A stretch of DNA of 64,000 bases, taken from positions 34,905 to 98,904 of the forward strand of contig JAERTH010000060.1 of the NCBI GenBank assembly GCA_016844955.1, read 5' to 3'. A program made the translations under genes and the position numbers. Under the pieces are notes generated by a model. That model did no database searches and had not been told where the DNA came from. It saw only the letters and a list, made by a program, of their open reading frames with translations. Of this stretch, positions 26,691 through 36,010 are shown piece by piece; positions within the stretch are counted from its first letter, which is position 1; each line of letters opens with the position of its first letter. This DNA is from Fidelibacterota bacterium. Its GTDB lineage: Bacteria; Fidelibacterota; UBA8477; JABMPR01.

Positions 26691-27106
26691 ATTTCTCTCC
26701 TTTTCATGATTTACTACCTCAGCATGCATAAAATTTGCCAAAGTGATCCATATTAAAAACATTTGTGGGTACACAATGACATGGGAATTGCATGAGCAAT
26801 CAAGCCTATGTCAGCCCTTTGAATGCTGTTTGTTAAGAACATTAGTGTATTAGATTCGGAGCGCTTATATAAGGATAATTCTCGCATATCAGCCAACCAT
26901 TCAAGTGTTTGATAGTGCCAGAACAATATTAATTCTCTCAGCCGACTGATCTACGTTCACAGTGAATATGATCTGAGGCCGACACGGTTTTCTTAGAAAT
27001 GAGGAAATTCGCTCCCGTATTTGGAAAGAGAACACATGCACCAGATTAAACTCAATTCGCTTCAAGCACCTTCTTTTATTGTGATTTGCGATGTACAGGC
27101 TCACAG
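26691..27106. other. Divergent intergenic region, rubrerythrin to membrane/NTPase fusion
   Basis: No gene is supported. It should carry the rubrerythrin promoter. A small inverted repeat TTGTG-GGTA-CACAA lies at 26763-26776. No Fur- or PerR-like consensus was recognised. Confidence 0.45.
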
Positions 27107-28849
27107 ATGAACGTTCTGAAAGCCCATTCGCTCCGATCAAATGCCTCAAAAAAATTACCTGATATCTGGCTGAAAGCCTCCATGCTGGGCAGTTTGTGGG
27201 CCTCAGTTGAAATAATTCTGGGTAGCTTTCTGCACAATCTTCACATGCCATTTTCTGGGACTTTCCTGGCGTCACTGGGTGTGATCATAATGATTAATGG
27301 ATATAAATTGTGGCCTGAGAAAGGATTGCTTTGGCGCACCGCCCTGGTAACGGCAGCCATGAAGTCAATTTCCCCTTCGGCCATCATTTTTGGACCCATG
27401 GTTGGAATCTTTATGGAAGGGGTGATCCTTGAGATCTGTCTACGGATGTTTCGTGGACGGTGGCCAGGATTTATTCTGGGTGGGGCGATAGCAGTTTCCT
27501 GGAGCCTGTTCCAAAAAATATTTGTCATGCTCATGACCTACGGTCCAGATTTTGTCAAGCTATATGAGCAGCTCTACTTCATGGCTGCCAGGAGCCTACA
27601 GCTTCAGGGAACCGTCCCTTTCGACCTGGTCAAGGCCATCTTTGTCGTTGATCTCTGCTTTGGGGCTTTGGTAGCGATTCTGGCTTATAGGACCAACAGT
27701 AAACATGATATCAATGCTGTCTCGAATGTGGTTGAAAGTCATCCTGATGTGAAACCAGAGAACCAATTGACTGCATCATTGACTCAGAAATACTCGGCGA
27801 CTCTATTCTTTGTAAATCTGTTGGTTCTTGTTTCCGGGCTATATGTGATAGATTCCCTTTCCCTGCTACAGGGTGGAGTATTGGTTCTGGTTTATGTCAC
27901 CTTGAATATTTTTCGATACAACCGATCACTCAAACGGCTCAAGCGCCCCCAACTCTGGATTCAGTTGATTGCAGTTATGGGACTATCCGGGCTCCTTCTA
28001 GGGGGCTGGGATAGCCAGTCCTCTATATTGAATGGCCTATCGACTGGAGTGGGTATGGCTACACGGGCCTTGCTGGTCATATTCGGGTTCTCTGCTCTGA
28101 GTATTGAAATCCGTAACCCGACTATTATCTCCTGGTTCACGCGTCGTGGGATGGGCATCGCCTTTGATGCGCTTTCGCTTGCTTTTGAAGTTTTGCCCAG
28201 ACTGGTGAAACTGGTTGCTGACAAAAAACGAATCTGGCGTCATCCCTTTAGAACACTGAATCAGTTATTGGGGGCTCTGGAGATACTGCGGAAGGAGCAT
28301 ACCACCTCTCGCCCTAAGGTGATCATCTTATCTGGGAACCAGGGTGATGGCAAAACCGAACGAATCAAATCGCTGCTCAATGGGAAGGGGAATCATTCCC
28401 TGACCTTTTCAGGATTTTATTCTGAGGGTAGCTGGGTAAACAATGAACGTGACAGCTACCGCATTGTTGATATAACTTCACTCGATTCTGAGCCATTGTG
28501 TGGTCGAAATGCTCCGGTGTCTGGTTTGAAGGCTGGCCCCTTCTTTTTCCTGGAATCTGGATTGGAATTTGGCTGCACAACCCTCAGCGCCATCGCAACA
28601 AAACCTGGATCGGTAGTAATCATCGATGAAGTCGGCCATCTGGAACTTCAGAGCAAAGGCTGGTCGGAATGTATGGATGGACTACTGGCAAGGGAACAGG
28701 TCATGATCTGGACCGTGCGACCGAGTTTACTGGATGCTGTCGTTGCCAAATGGGGTTTACATGCACTGGTTATCGATGTCAAAACAACTACTGTAGGGCA
28801 ACTTCTGGAGAGCATTCACTCCTTTTTTGACTTCAATGAGATGAAGTAA
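27107..28849 (+). CDS. Polytopic membrane protein fused to a THEP1-type NTPase (ECF-transporter-like single polypeptide)
   Basis: About 580 residues in three parts. Residues about 20-220 hold five to six membrane segments and resemble a transporter S component (SVEIILGSFLHNLHMPFSG, IFGPMVGIFMEG). Residues about 225-400 hold further membrane segments followed by a cytosolic helical region (RRGMGIAFDALSLAFEVLPR) reminiscent of the CbiQ-like T component. The C-terminal 170 residues are a THEP1/NTPase_1 domain: Walker A GNQGDGKT (410-417), Walker B VVIIDEVGHLE (D507, E508). The start at 27107 (MNVLKAH) is the second in-frame ATG; neither has a clear ribosome site. The NTPase part is secure, the transporter reading is inference, and the substrate is unknown. 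Confidence 0.72.
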   Translation: MNVLKAHSLRSNASKKLPDIWLKASMLGSLWASVEIILGSFLHNLHMPFSGTFLASLGVIIMINGYKLWPEKGLLWRTALVTAAMKSISPSAIIFGPMVGIFMEGVILEICLRMFRGRWPGFILGGAIAVSWSLFQKIFVMLMTYGPDFVKLYEQLYFMAARSLQLQGTVPFDLVKAIFVVDLCFGALVAILAYRTNSKHDINAVSNVVESHPDVKPENQLTASLTQKYSATLFFVNLLVLVSGLYVIDSLSLLQGGVLVLVYVTLNIFRYNRSLKRLKRPQLWIQLIAVMGLSGLLLGGWDSQSSILNGLSTGVGMATRALLVIFGFSALSIEIRNPTIISWFTRRGMGIAFDALSLAFEVLPRLVKLVADKKRIWRHPFRTLNQLLGALEILRKEHTTSRPKVIILSGNQGDGKTERIKSLLNGKGNHSLTFSGFYSEGSWVNNERDSYRIVDITSLDSEPLCGRNAPVSGLKAGPFFFLESGLEFGCTTLSAIATKPGSVVIIDEVGHLELQSKGWSECMDGLLAREQVMIWTVRPSLLDAVVAKWGLHALVIDVKTTTVGQLLESIHSFFDFNEMK

Positions 28850-28929
28850 ATCAACCCAACTTTTGTATTTTAGTTGCGCGAATGTAAATATTAATGCCAT
28901 CATAAGTTGGTATTGAAAGTTTTGGCGCA

Positions 28930-28959
28930 TTGTTTGCACACGCTATTTCGCATTAATAC
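28930..28959 (+). promoter_or_regulatory. Possible promoter of acs
   Basis: TTGTTT, 18 bases, TAATAC, ending about 33 bases before the acs start codon. Weak match; given as the best candidate in the short acs upstream region. Confidence 0.3.
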
Positions 28960-28992
28960 TATCTTGGAAAAATGGTTATAAAAGGAGCCGAA

Positions 28993-30933
28993 ATGAGTGA
29001 GGTAAAAAAATTTAGCCCTGCTGCTGAATTCACAGCCAATGCACACATCAAGTCGATGGAGCAATATCAGGAAATGTATGATCGTTCAATCAATGATCAG
29101 GATGGATTCTGGGCAGAGCAAGCAGAACGTTTAACCTGGTTTAAAAAATGGGACACAGTTGCTAATTATGATCTGGCAGCTGCGGACATTAAATGGTTTG
29201 AAGGTGGTAAGCTCAATGTGAGTTACAACTGTCTTGATCGTCATGTTGAAGATGGACATGGTGATCGTACCGCTATGATCTGGGAAGGCAACAATCCGGA
29301 TGAGGATAAGACCTTCACCTATAATGATCTCCTCACCGATGTACAGCAATTTGCAAATGTCCTGAAAGCTCATGGTGTTAAGAAGGGTGATCGTGTTTGT
29401 ATTTATATGCAGATGATCCCTGAATTGTCAGTAGCCATGCTTGCTTGTTCGCGTATTGGAGCCATCCACTCCATCGTTTTTGGTGCATTCAGTCCTGAAT
29501 CACTGCGTGATCGTATCAATGACTCCGAATGTAAAGTTCTGATCACACAGGATACCGGCGTTCGCGGCACCAAACTTGATATCCCCATGAAATCCAATGC
29601 TGATAAAGCCCTGGCTGAGACACCCTCGATTGAAACCTGTGTGGTTGTCAAAAGAACCGGTGCTGAAGTCAATATGGAAGCACCTCGCGATATCTGGTGG
29701 CATGAAGGCATGGCCAAAGTTGATGCTGTTTGTGCTCCTGAAGAAATGGATGCTGAAGATCCACTGTTCATTCTTTACACTTCCGGTTCCACAGGCAAAC
29801 CTAAGGGTGTTTTACACACAACTGGTGGATACCTGGTATATGCCTCAATGACACATGAACTCATTTTTGACTATCATGAAGATGATGTTTACTGGTGTAC
29901 TGCTGATATTGGTTGGGTAACTGGTCACTCCTATATCGTTTATGGTCCCCTGGCCAACCGTGCCATCACCATGATGTTCGAGGGTGTACCAAATTATCCT
30001 GATTTTGGTCGCTTCTGGGATGTTGTTGATAAACATAAAGTCAACCTGTTCTACACTGCACCTACAGCACTCCGCGCACTTATGCGTGAAGGCAACGAAT
30101 GGGTGGAAACGAGAGATCTCTCTACACTACGTGTATTGGGTACTGTTGGTGAAACCATCAAATCCCCAGAATGGAATTGGTACTATAATATTGTTGGTAA
30201 GGGAAAATGTCCCATCGTTGATACATGGTGGCAAACAGAGACTGGTGGTATTCTGATTACTCCACTGCCAGGTATCACTCCCCTGAAACCAGGTAGTGCA
30301 ACTATTCCTTTCTTTGGCGTACAACCTGTACTGCTCACAGAAGAAGGCAAAGAGATCGAAGGTAATGACAAATCCGGTTTACTGGCAATGAAAGCTGCCT
30401 GGCCAGGTATGATGAGAACTTTGTACGGTGATCATGATCGCTTTAAACAAGCCTATTTCTCAATGTATCCCGGTTATTACTTCAGTGGTGACGGTGCACG
30501 TCGCGATGCTGACGGTGACTACTGGATTACTGGTCGTGTTGATGATGTTCTGAATGTCTCTGGACACAGAATTGGAACCGCCGAAGTTGAAGGCGCAATT
30601 GGTAAAGCTGATGGCGTTGCAGAAGCTGCCGTCGTTGGCTTCCCACATGACATTAAAGGCCAGGGAATCTATGCCTACGTCACACTTATGGCTGGTATCG
30701 AAGGATCTGATGAAATTCTTGCTTCTATTGCAGCAACAGTGAAGAAAGAAATCGGACCTCACGCCAAACCTGACAAAGTCCAGTTTACACCAGCTCTGCC
30801 TAAGACTCGTTCAGGTAAGATCATGCGTAGAATTCTACGTAAGATTGCTGAAAATGAGCTAGATAGCCTGGGTGACACATCAACACTTGCAGATCCATCT
30901 GTGGTTGATAGTCTGGTTGCTGAGCGCAAATAA
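28993..30933 (+). CDS. acs: Acetyl-CoA synthetase (AMP-forming)
   Basis: A 646-residue acyl-adenylate enzyme converting acetate, ATP and CoA to acetyl-CoA. Motifs include [21 protein letters not shown], the P-loop-like [61 protein letters not shown] and the C-terminal catalytic lysine region [14 protein letters not shown]. The ATG at 28993 has an AGGAG site six bases upstream. Length and motifs are standard. It stands as a single gene closed by a strong terminator. Confidence 0.97.
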   Translation: MSEVKKFSPAAEFTANAHIKSMEQYQEMYDRSINDQDGFWAEQAERLTWFKKWDTVANYDLAAADIKWFEGGKLNVSYNCLDRHVEDGHGDRTAMIWEGNNPDEDKTFTYNDLLTDVQQFANVLKAHGVKKGDRVCIYMQMIPELSVAMLACSRIGAIHSIVFGAFSPESLRDRINDSECKVLITQDTGVRGTKLDIPMKSNADKALAETPSIETCVVVKRTGAEVNMEAPRDIWWHEGMAKVDAVCAPEEMDAEDPLFILYTSGSTGKPKGVLHTTGGYLVYASMTHELIFDYHEDDVYWCTADIGWVTGHSYIVYGPLANRAITMMFEGVPNYPDFGRFWDVVDKHKVNLFYTAPTALRALMREGNEWVETRDLSTLRVLGTVGETIKSPEWNWYYNIVGKGKCPIVDTWWQTETGGILITPLPGITPLKPGSATIPFFGVQPVLLTEEGKEIEGNDKSGLLAMKAAWPGMMRTLYGDHDRFKQAYFSMYPGYYFSGDGARRDADGDYWITGRVDDVLNVSGHRIGTAEVEGAIGKADGVAEAAVVGFPHDIKGQGIYAYVTLMAGIEGSDEILASIAATVKKEIGPHAKPDKVQFTPALPKTRSGKIMRRILRKIAENELDSLGDTSTLADPSVVDSLVAERK

Positions 30934-30954
30934 GACGCTAAGGTAAGTACACTT

Positions 30955-30994
30955 AAAGAGGCTGTCTCAGAATACGAGACAGCCTCTTTTTTTT
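30955..30994 (+). terminator. Strong Rho-independent terminator of acs
   Basis: AAAGAGGCTGTCTC pairs perfectly with GAGACAGCCTCTTT around a 6-base loop and is followed by a run of nine Ts. It lies 20 bases after the acs stop codon. Confidence 0.93.
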
Positions 30995-31485
30995 TGCCAT
31001 AAATCTACTCGAATTTTCAGAGATTTGGCGACAATCATCTTTGCCAAGAATCCTCAATCATCGCCTAGATAGAAGAAACGGTCATCCCTGTTCGACATTC
31101 AAACCGCTTTGATTTAAGAACAAGGAACATCGATTAACGATTTTGGATTTATTTTGCTGGTCATACTCCACTTCTCAATTCAGCATTCTTTAATCCTTGT
31201 TCGATATTCAGTACAGTTTGCCCAGGGTGTAGCCTCATTTCTTGCACAACCAGTGGAAAACCCAATCTAGTGCTAATTCAATTCTTGAAATAGGTTTCAT
31301 GCACTTGCCCCGATGCCCTTAGGCAAGCAACATCGATGTACGATTTTTGAAGTTATGTTTAGCTCTTAGTGATTCAATCGTCCACTGTAGGAGCTGTCTC
31401 TTGACACACGTAAACACACTAAATGAAAGAGACCGCCTCATAAGGACAGCCTCTTTTTTATATTCAATCATATCCTGGAGGAATA
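30995..31485. other. Intergenic region with degenerate TTCGATATTC / GGAACATCGA repeats
   Basis: No gene is supported. Two related blocks occur: around 31088-31145 (TGTTCGACATTC, GGAACATCGATTAACGATTT) and around 31196-31352 (TGTTCGATATTC, GCAACATCGATGTACGATTT). A partial copy of the acs terminator lies at about 31427-31460. Confidence 0.5.
31427..31460. terminator. Degenerate second terminator-like hairpin
   Basis: Resembles the acs terminator (AAAGAG...GGACAGCCTCTTTTTT) with three A-C mismatches when read on the plus strand but a 12-bp stem with G-U pairs on the minus strand. It lies just after the stop of the minus-strand DUF6483 gene. The T-run is on the plus-strand side, so direction is unclear. 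Confidence 0.4.
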
Positions 31486-31821
31486 CTAATTGCTTAATCG
31501 TCGGGCCTCGTCGTATAGAGTTTGGCACCTGGTCTTCAGACGTAGCGTACTTTTCACACCTGAGTAAAGATCCACTTTTGTTTGTAGCAGATCAGCATAA
31601 GCTCTAATCTTTATAGGATCTCCAATCAAGCGGGCGGCAGTGCGGGCATCAACCATTTCCAACAAATCAGCTTCCCTGCCAAACAGTTCTTTCAGCGCCA
31701 TATCCAGCGTTTCAAGTGCTTCATCATATCGGTGTTCAACTTTGAATCCCAATGCCTTGCTAATCATCTCGCCAATCATCTCGATCTGGCGTAAGACATA
31801 ATCCTCATTCATCGTTGGCAT
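31486..31821 (-). CDS. Small helical protein, DUF6483-like
   Basis: A 111-residue, all-helical, acidic protein beginning MPTMNEDYVLRQIEMIGEMI with a central YDEALETLDMALKELFG repeat-like helix pair. This pattern fits the DUF6483 family, whose members resemble short TPR-like proteins. No function is known. A GGAGAG ribosome site lies about six bases before the ATG. It is downstream of hsp20 on the same strand, separated by a stem-loop. The family call is moderate. Confidence 0.65.
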   Translation of the reverse strand: MPTMNEDYVLRQIEMIGEMISKALGFKVEHRYDEALETLDMALKELFGREADLLEMVDARTAARLIGDPIKIRAYADLLQTKVDLYSGVKSTLRLKTRCQTLYDEARRLSN

Positions 31822-31854
31822 GGGCTACTCTCCGGAATCATATTTTCATTGCAA

Positions 31855-31895
31855 CACAGGGCTCACACATTCGAGTTTCGATTGGGAGCCCTGTG
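31855..31895 (-). terminator. Stem-loop between hsp20 and the DUF6483-like gene
   Basis: A perfect 10-bp stem, CACAGGGCTC with GAGCCCTGTG, encloses a 21-base loop, 48 bases after the hsp20 stop. There is no T-run, so it may be a transcript-stabilising stem or a weak terminator. Confidence 0.45.
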
Positions 31896-31943
31896 ACTTG
31901 GTTTGACCTTCGATGTGAATTCGCTAAATCAAATTCACATGGT

Positions 31944-32375
31944 TTATTTTACGGTGACGGCAATCTCCTTGGGAAGAGCTTCCTTGGTCTTAGGTATGCT
32001 CAAGGTTAGAATACCGCTCTTGTATTCGGCAGAGATCTTATCCGTGTTCACGTTCTCAGGAAGTTCTATATTCCTTTCGTAATTTCCTCGAGCGATCTCA
32101 CGTGTAAGGTACTTCGCATCCTCGTCCTCCTTAACCTCTGCCTTTATAGCTTTGAGGGTGAGGTTGTTGTTTTTCACGGATACCGTGATATCATCCTTCT
32201 CAAAACCAGGCAGTGAAAAGGACAATTCGAAGTTCTTGTCAAACTCCTGGGCATCCATGGCCGGACGCCAGACGTTACTTGTTCGTGAATCAAAATTCAT
32301 TTCTTCAAAAAAGCTATTCAGCATGTTATCAATTGATCTGTTAATTCTTGGGCGGGCTACTTTTACTAGTGTCAT
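31944..32375 (-). CDS. Small heat shock protein, Hsp20/alpha-crystallin family
   Basis: A 143-residue chaperone that holds unfolding proteins. The alpha-crystallin domain spans about residues 38-130: AMDAQEFDKNFELSFSLPGF, DITVSVKNNNLTLKAIK, the conserved RGNYERNIELPENV and the AEYKSGILTLSIPKTK block, followed by a C-terminal IAVTVK strand. The ATG at 32375 (MTLVKVARP) has an AAGGAG site eight bases upstream; 27 upstream codons in frame are not counted. It diverges from nagZ. Confidence 0.93.
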   Translation of the reverse strand: MTLVKVARPRINRSIDNMLNSFFEEMNFDSRTSNVWRPAMDAQEFDKNFELSFSLPGFEKDDITVSVKNNNLTLKAIKAEVKEDEDAKYLTREIARGNYERNIELPENVNTDKISAEYKSGILTLSIPKTKEALPKEIAVTVK

Positions 32376-32657
32376 GATGTTATCTCCTTTTATTGTTTTC
32401 AAAAATTGTGTTAAACCATTCAAACATGGCACCTCTTTATTCGAATCCTGTGCCACAACGATTTACAAGCCATTATGGCACATTTCCAGGTTTTCGCATT
32501 TGCCATTTCGCCACACGTGCGCCACAATGACTGTATTGTCTCCTTATTTACTCTACCTGATGCAGTTTTGACAGGTATCTATGCTATTGGATTAATCATG
32601 GGCTCTCAACCGCAATTACTTGAAACCTTTCGATTTCGCGTCTAGTTTCACCGGCAT

Positions 32658-33815
32658 ATGTTTCTACTCATACGGTCCAACTTGAATAAGAAAATTCTCT
32701 TCCATGTTCTCATGGTTGGCCTTTTCAGTATTGCTGGTTTTGCACAGACTGACCTCACATCTGACACTCTGAATTATGATGAATTGGAGCGAGAGATTGG
32801 CCAAATGATCATGGTTGGAATCCGTGGTTCACACCTGAACGCCGGGGCAATGGAACAAACTCGAAACCAGATTGCCAATGGTGAGATTGGTGGCATTATC
32901 TTTTTCAAGCACAATATCAAGAACAGTCGCCAGTTTCGCATATTTGTAAAAAGCATAAAAGCCATTTCAGTTGACCACGCATTGTTACTGGCAGTTGATG
33001 AAGAGGGTGGTCAGGTGCGACGACTCCGTAAAGCACAGGGATTTCAAGAATTCCCGTCCGCAGCTCACGTTGGATCAAAAATGGATTTGACTGAGGCTTA
33101 CCATACGTATTCTAACATGGCAAATCAAATTCATAGTACTGGACTTAACCTGAATTTGGGACCAGTTGTTGATGTGAATATAAATCGAATTTCCCCGGCT
33201 ATCGGACAATTGAACCGTAGCTTTTCAAGAAATCCTGGTACCGTCTATGATTATGGAAACATTTTTATACGCGCCCACAATGATGCTGGGGTTTTAACCA
33301 CGTTGAAGCACTACCCAGGGCATGGCAGTTCCCGGGAGGATACACACAATGACCTCACGGATATAACCAACACCTGGCGCAGCTCTGAACAGGTTCCCTT
33401 TAAGCGGCTTATAGATTCAGCCACAGTTGACCTCATCATGGCTGGTCATCTCTTTGATCGCAGCCATGACAAGAAATACCCTGCTTCAATTTCTGCTGCG
33501 CATATACAAAAGACATTAAGAGATGAGCTAGGCTTTTCTGGGGTTGTTATTACCGATGACCTCCAGATGGGAGCCATTATCAAACGCTACGATCTGGATG
33601 AAATTATTATTGCTGCAGTCAACGCCGGGTGTGATATCCTGCAATTTTCGGATCCGCTGAATCTGGATAGCGACCTGCCAGCTCGTATACGCAAAATTAT
33701 CATTGGGGGTATTAAGGCTGGAACCATAGACCCCAATCGAATTCATGAATCTTTCCAGCGCATAACCCAGCTAAAACTTCGCATCAAAACAGAAAAAGAT
33801 AGCGCTACTAATTAA
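32658..33815 (+). CDS. nagZ: Beta-N-acetylhexosaminidase, glycoside hydrolase family 3 (NagZ-like)
   Basis: A 385-residue GH3 enzyme. It has the NagZ dyad region KHYPGHGSSREDTHNDLTDI (catalytic histidine and aspartate), GGIIFFKHNI, AVDEEGGQVRRL and VVITDDLQMGAI (nucleophile aspartate). An N-terminal hydrophobic stretch (residues about 12-30, ending AGFAQ) looks like a signal peptide, so unlike cytoplasmic NagZ it is probably exported to the periplasm. The family removes N-acetylglucosamine from cell-wall fragments. No strong ribosome site precedes the ATG. The carbonic-anhydrase-like gene follows after 13 bases. Confidence 0.9.
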   Translation: MFLLIRSNLNKKILFHVLMVGLFSIAGFAQTDLTSDTLNYDELEREIGQMIMVGIRGSHLNAGAMEQTRNQIANGEIGGIIFFKHNIKNSRQFRIFVKSIKAISVDHALLLAVDEEGGQVRRLRKAQGFQEFPSAAHVGSKMDLTEAYHTYSNMANQIHSTGLNLNLGPVVDVNINRISPAIGQLNRSFSRNPGTVYDYGNIFIRAHNDAGVLTTLKHYPGHGSSREDTHNDLTDITNTWRSSEQVPFKRLIDSATVDLIMAGHLFDRSHDKKYPASISAAHIQKTLRDELGFSGVVITDDLQMGAIIKRYDLDEIIIAAVNAGCDILQFSDPLNLDSDLPARIRKIIIGGIKAGTIDPNRIHESFQRITQLKLRIKTEKDSATN

Positions 33816-33828
33816 AGGGAAAACTGCA

Positions 33829-34215
33829 ATGGCATCAACGTTTGCTACTGTTATTAACTGTATGGACGGTCGTGTCCAAAACCCGGTCAACGAGTGGATG
33901 AAAGCCAAGACCGGAGCGGATTATATTGATGTTATTACTGAAGCAGGTCCAGACAAAATCATGGCCTCGACAGCAACGGCATCCAGACTCATTCTCAAAC
34001 GAATTCTGGTATCCCGGGATAAACATAATTCCAAGGAAATGGCACTGGTTGCACACTATGATTGTGCCGGCAATCCAGGGTCAAAAGAAATGCATCTGGA
34101 TCATCTAAAGAAAGCTGCAAAAATCATGGAGACCTGGAATTTGGGCATGCATATCATGCTAATCTGGGCCGATGAGAACTGGGATATCGAGCTTATTTCT
34201 GAGATCCACCCCTGA
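33829..34215 (+). CDS. Short beta-carbonic-anhydrase-like protein
   Basis: A 128-residue protein with the zinc-site pattern of beta-carbonic anhydrases: INCMDGRVQ near the N-terminus (Cys with the Asp-Arg dyad) and VAHYDCAGNP in the middle (H-x-x-C). It is much shorter than classical enzymes of about 200 residues and ends IWADENWDIELI. Members of this short group are usually annotated as carbonic-anhydrase-like with no tested activity. A GGGAAAA site precedes the ATG. It follows nagZ after 13 bases, and its end overlaps the end of convergent queG by 23 bases. Confidence 0.75.
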   Translation: MASTFATVINCMDGRVQNPVNEWMKAKTGADYIDVITEAGPDKIMASTATASRLILKRILVSRDKHNSKEMALVAHYDCAGNPGSKEMHLDHLKKAAKIMETWNLGMHIMLIWADENWDIELISEIHP

Positions 34216-35140
34216 TCGCCTGATTCCGCTTTAGCCCTGCCAATCCCGGACGCTCCAGGGGTGTGGACTTGAAGTTTTCATCAAAAGTCTCAATATCCAT
34301 TACCTGAAAATCAGGAACACCTGCATCCCTAAGAGCCTCCACAGGATCAAATTTATTTATAGTGGTAGGTTTGGCGAAGCGATTCCAGGGACACACATCC
34401 TGGCAGACATCACACCCAAAAATCCAGCGATCCATATCGGCCTGCAGGTCCATAGGAATTTCCGCCTCTTGAGCTAACTCTATTGTTGCATAGGAAATAC
34501 ACTTTGACCCATCAACGACATAGGGTTCTACAATGGCCTGGGTCGGGCAGGCGTCAATGCAGGCTGTACATTCGCCGCAATAATCTGGGATGGAAACACT
34601 ATACTGATCAAAGACTTCAGTGGTGATGATCTCCCCCAGGAATCCCCAGCTCCCATAATCTCGGGTGATTATATTGGAGTGTTTACCCTGCCACCCTATT
34701 CCAGCCGCTACGGCCCAGTATTTTTCCATTACGGGCGCTGAATCCACAAAGATGCGGTATACTTTTGCCCGTTCCCTCCTGCTTAAGCCCTCCACTTGAG
34801 ATGTGAAAAGTGCTTTGGCCAGGTCGTGGAGCGAATCCTTGAGCACGCCATGATAATCGGTGCTACGTGCATATTTTGAGATAAATCCGTCCAGTGCAGG
34901 ATTCTGCTCAGCCTGATGATAATTCACGAAAATGGAGATAACGGATTGGGCTCCGGGAAGCAATTCAGATGGACTGAGACGCTTGTCCTGATTGCGCTCC
35001 AAATAGCCCATCTGACCATGATAGCCTCGATTCAGCCATTCAATCAGATTATCAGACTTGATTTTATGAGGACTGCTGACACCCACCTTATGGATTCCCA
35101 GGTCAGTGCATAGGTTTTGCAGGTCAGTAAGTTTTAGCAT
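34193..35140 (-). CDS. queG: Epoxyqueuosine reductase QueG
   Basis: A 315-residue cobalamin and iron-sulfur enzyme that makes the last step of queuosine formation in tRNA. It has two 4Fe-4S motifs, CGECTACIDACP and CDVCQDVCPWN, and the N-terminal DUF1730 region (GYHGQMGYLERNQDKRLSP, SVISIFVNYHQ, and the RIFVDSAPVMEKYWA and GIGWQGKHSNIIT blocks). It is slightly shorter than the E. coli protein, lacking the HEAT-like C-terminus. It is the last gene of an acr3-MBL-queG run with 12-15 base gaps. Confidence 0.94.
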   Translation of the reverse strand: MLKLTDLQNLCTDLGIHKVGVSSPHKIKSDNLIEWLNRGYHGQMGYLERNQDKRLSPSELLPGAQSVISIFVNYHQAEQNPALDGFISKYARSTDYHGVLKDSLHDLAKALFTSQVEGLSRRERAKVYRIFVDSAPVMEKYWAVAAGIGWQGKHSNIITRDYGSWGFLGEIITTEVFDQYSVSIPDYCGECTACIDACPTQAIVEPYVVDGSKCISYATIELAQEAEIPMDLQADMDRWIFGCDVCQDVCPWNRFAKPTTINKFDPVEALRDAGVPDFQVMDIETFDENFKSTPLERPGLAGLKRNQAIRGGSQK

Positions 35141-35155
35141 CAGCTCATCAAGTCA

Positions 35156-35998
35156 CTAAATGGATATGTTATCCGCTCCCCAAATGCCCTTTTCTGTAGA
35201 TTTGAGTTTGCAGGCAATAACATTGGGATCGTGCTCAAAAAACAGCATGGCATCTTGTTCCAGTAACCCAGGGAGAATCCGTTTCTTTTCTGCAATACTA
35301 CGCATGGGCTCATTATCATAAGCCATAACCCAGGGAATTGGAATATGGGCTTTCATGGGAAACAGATCACCCCCGTACATTAGGGTATTGGTGCCATCTG
35401 AGATGACAGGGAGTTGTTGTCCCAACGTGTGCCCGTGTACTATTTCCAGTTTGATATCATCAAAAAGTTCACGCTCATGATAGAGGATATTCAAAAGGCC
35501 ATTTTCTGCAATGACTGCCCAATTTTCCGCCAGGTAACTTGCTCTATCCTTCTCTGAAGGCTTGTTGGCCAACTTCCAGTTTTCATCCTGAACCCAGTAT
35601 TTTGCGTTGGGAAATACGGGTACGATCCTATCATTTTCCAAACGGGTATTTCCACCGACATGGTCAAAATGCAGATGGGTACAAATCACATCTGTTATGT
35701 CCTCCACACCGACGCCATGGGCAGCCAGACTCTGGGGTAAAACATAGGGTTCCACATCAATCTTGAAAATCTCCCGCTGACATTGGTTCCACTTGTCACC
35801 GTTACCTGTATCAATCAAAATTTTGCGATCCTGAGATTCCAGTAGAAGTGTGCGCGTCACCATTTTAATCCGGTTCAGATCATCAACTTCAGCCTTCTGT
35901 GACCAGAGTGTCTTGGGCACGACTCCAAACATTGCACCACCATCAAGAGCAAATGTAGATGTCACCAACGAGCGTAACTGATAGGGTCCTATTCTCAT
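35156..35998 (-). CDS. MBL-fold metallo-hydrolase
   Basis: A 280-residue metallo-beta-lactamase-fold protein with the metal motif THLHFDHVGG, upstream ILIDTGNGDKW and downstream VHGHTLGQQLPV and LMYGGDLFP segments. This pattern resembles quinone-lactonase and phosphodiesterase-like MBL hydrolases; the substrate is not identified. An AGGAG site precedes the ATG. It lies between acr3 and queG in a tight run, which gives no clear functional link. Confidence 0.88.
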   Translation of the reverse strand: MRIGPYQLRSLVTSTFALDGGAMFGVVPKTLWSQKAEVDDLNRIKMVTRTLLLESQDRKILIDTGNGDKWNQCQREIFKIDVEPYVLPQSLAAHGVGVEDITDVICTHLHFDHVGGNTRLENDRIVPVFPNAKYWVQDENWKLANKPSEKDRASYLAENWAVIAENGLLNILYHERELFDDIKLEIVHGHTLGQQLPVISDGTNTLMYGGDLFPMKAHIPIPWVMAYDNEPMRSIAEKKRILPGLLEQDAMLFFEHDPNVIACKLKSTEKGIWGADNISI

Positions 35999-36010
35999 TA
36001 TTGTTAGCTC

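Noticed and set aside
26901..27275. 124-residue minus-strand open frame between rubrerythrin and the NTPase fusion
   Set aside because: It overlaps the start of the fusion gene in antisense, has no ribosome site and no recognisable motifs.
32425..32460. TTCGAATCC word upstream of hsp20 as a tRNA T-loop
   Set aside because: Flanking bases do not form the T stem or an acceptor stem; no tRNA cloverleaf can be drawn.
32420..32500. TGGCAC words upstream of hsp20 as a sigma-54 promoter
   Set aside because: No TTGC element follows at the needed five-base spacing on either strand.
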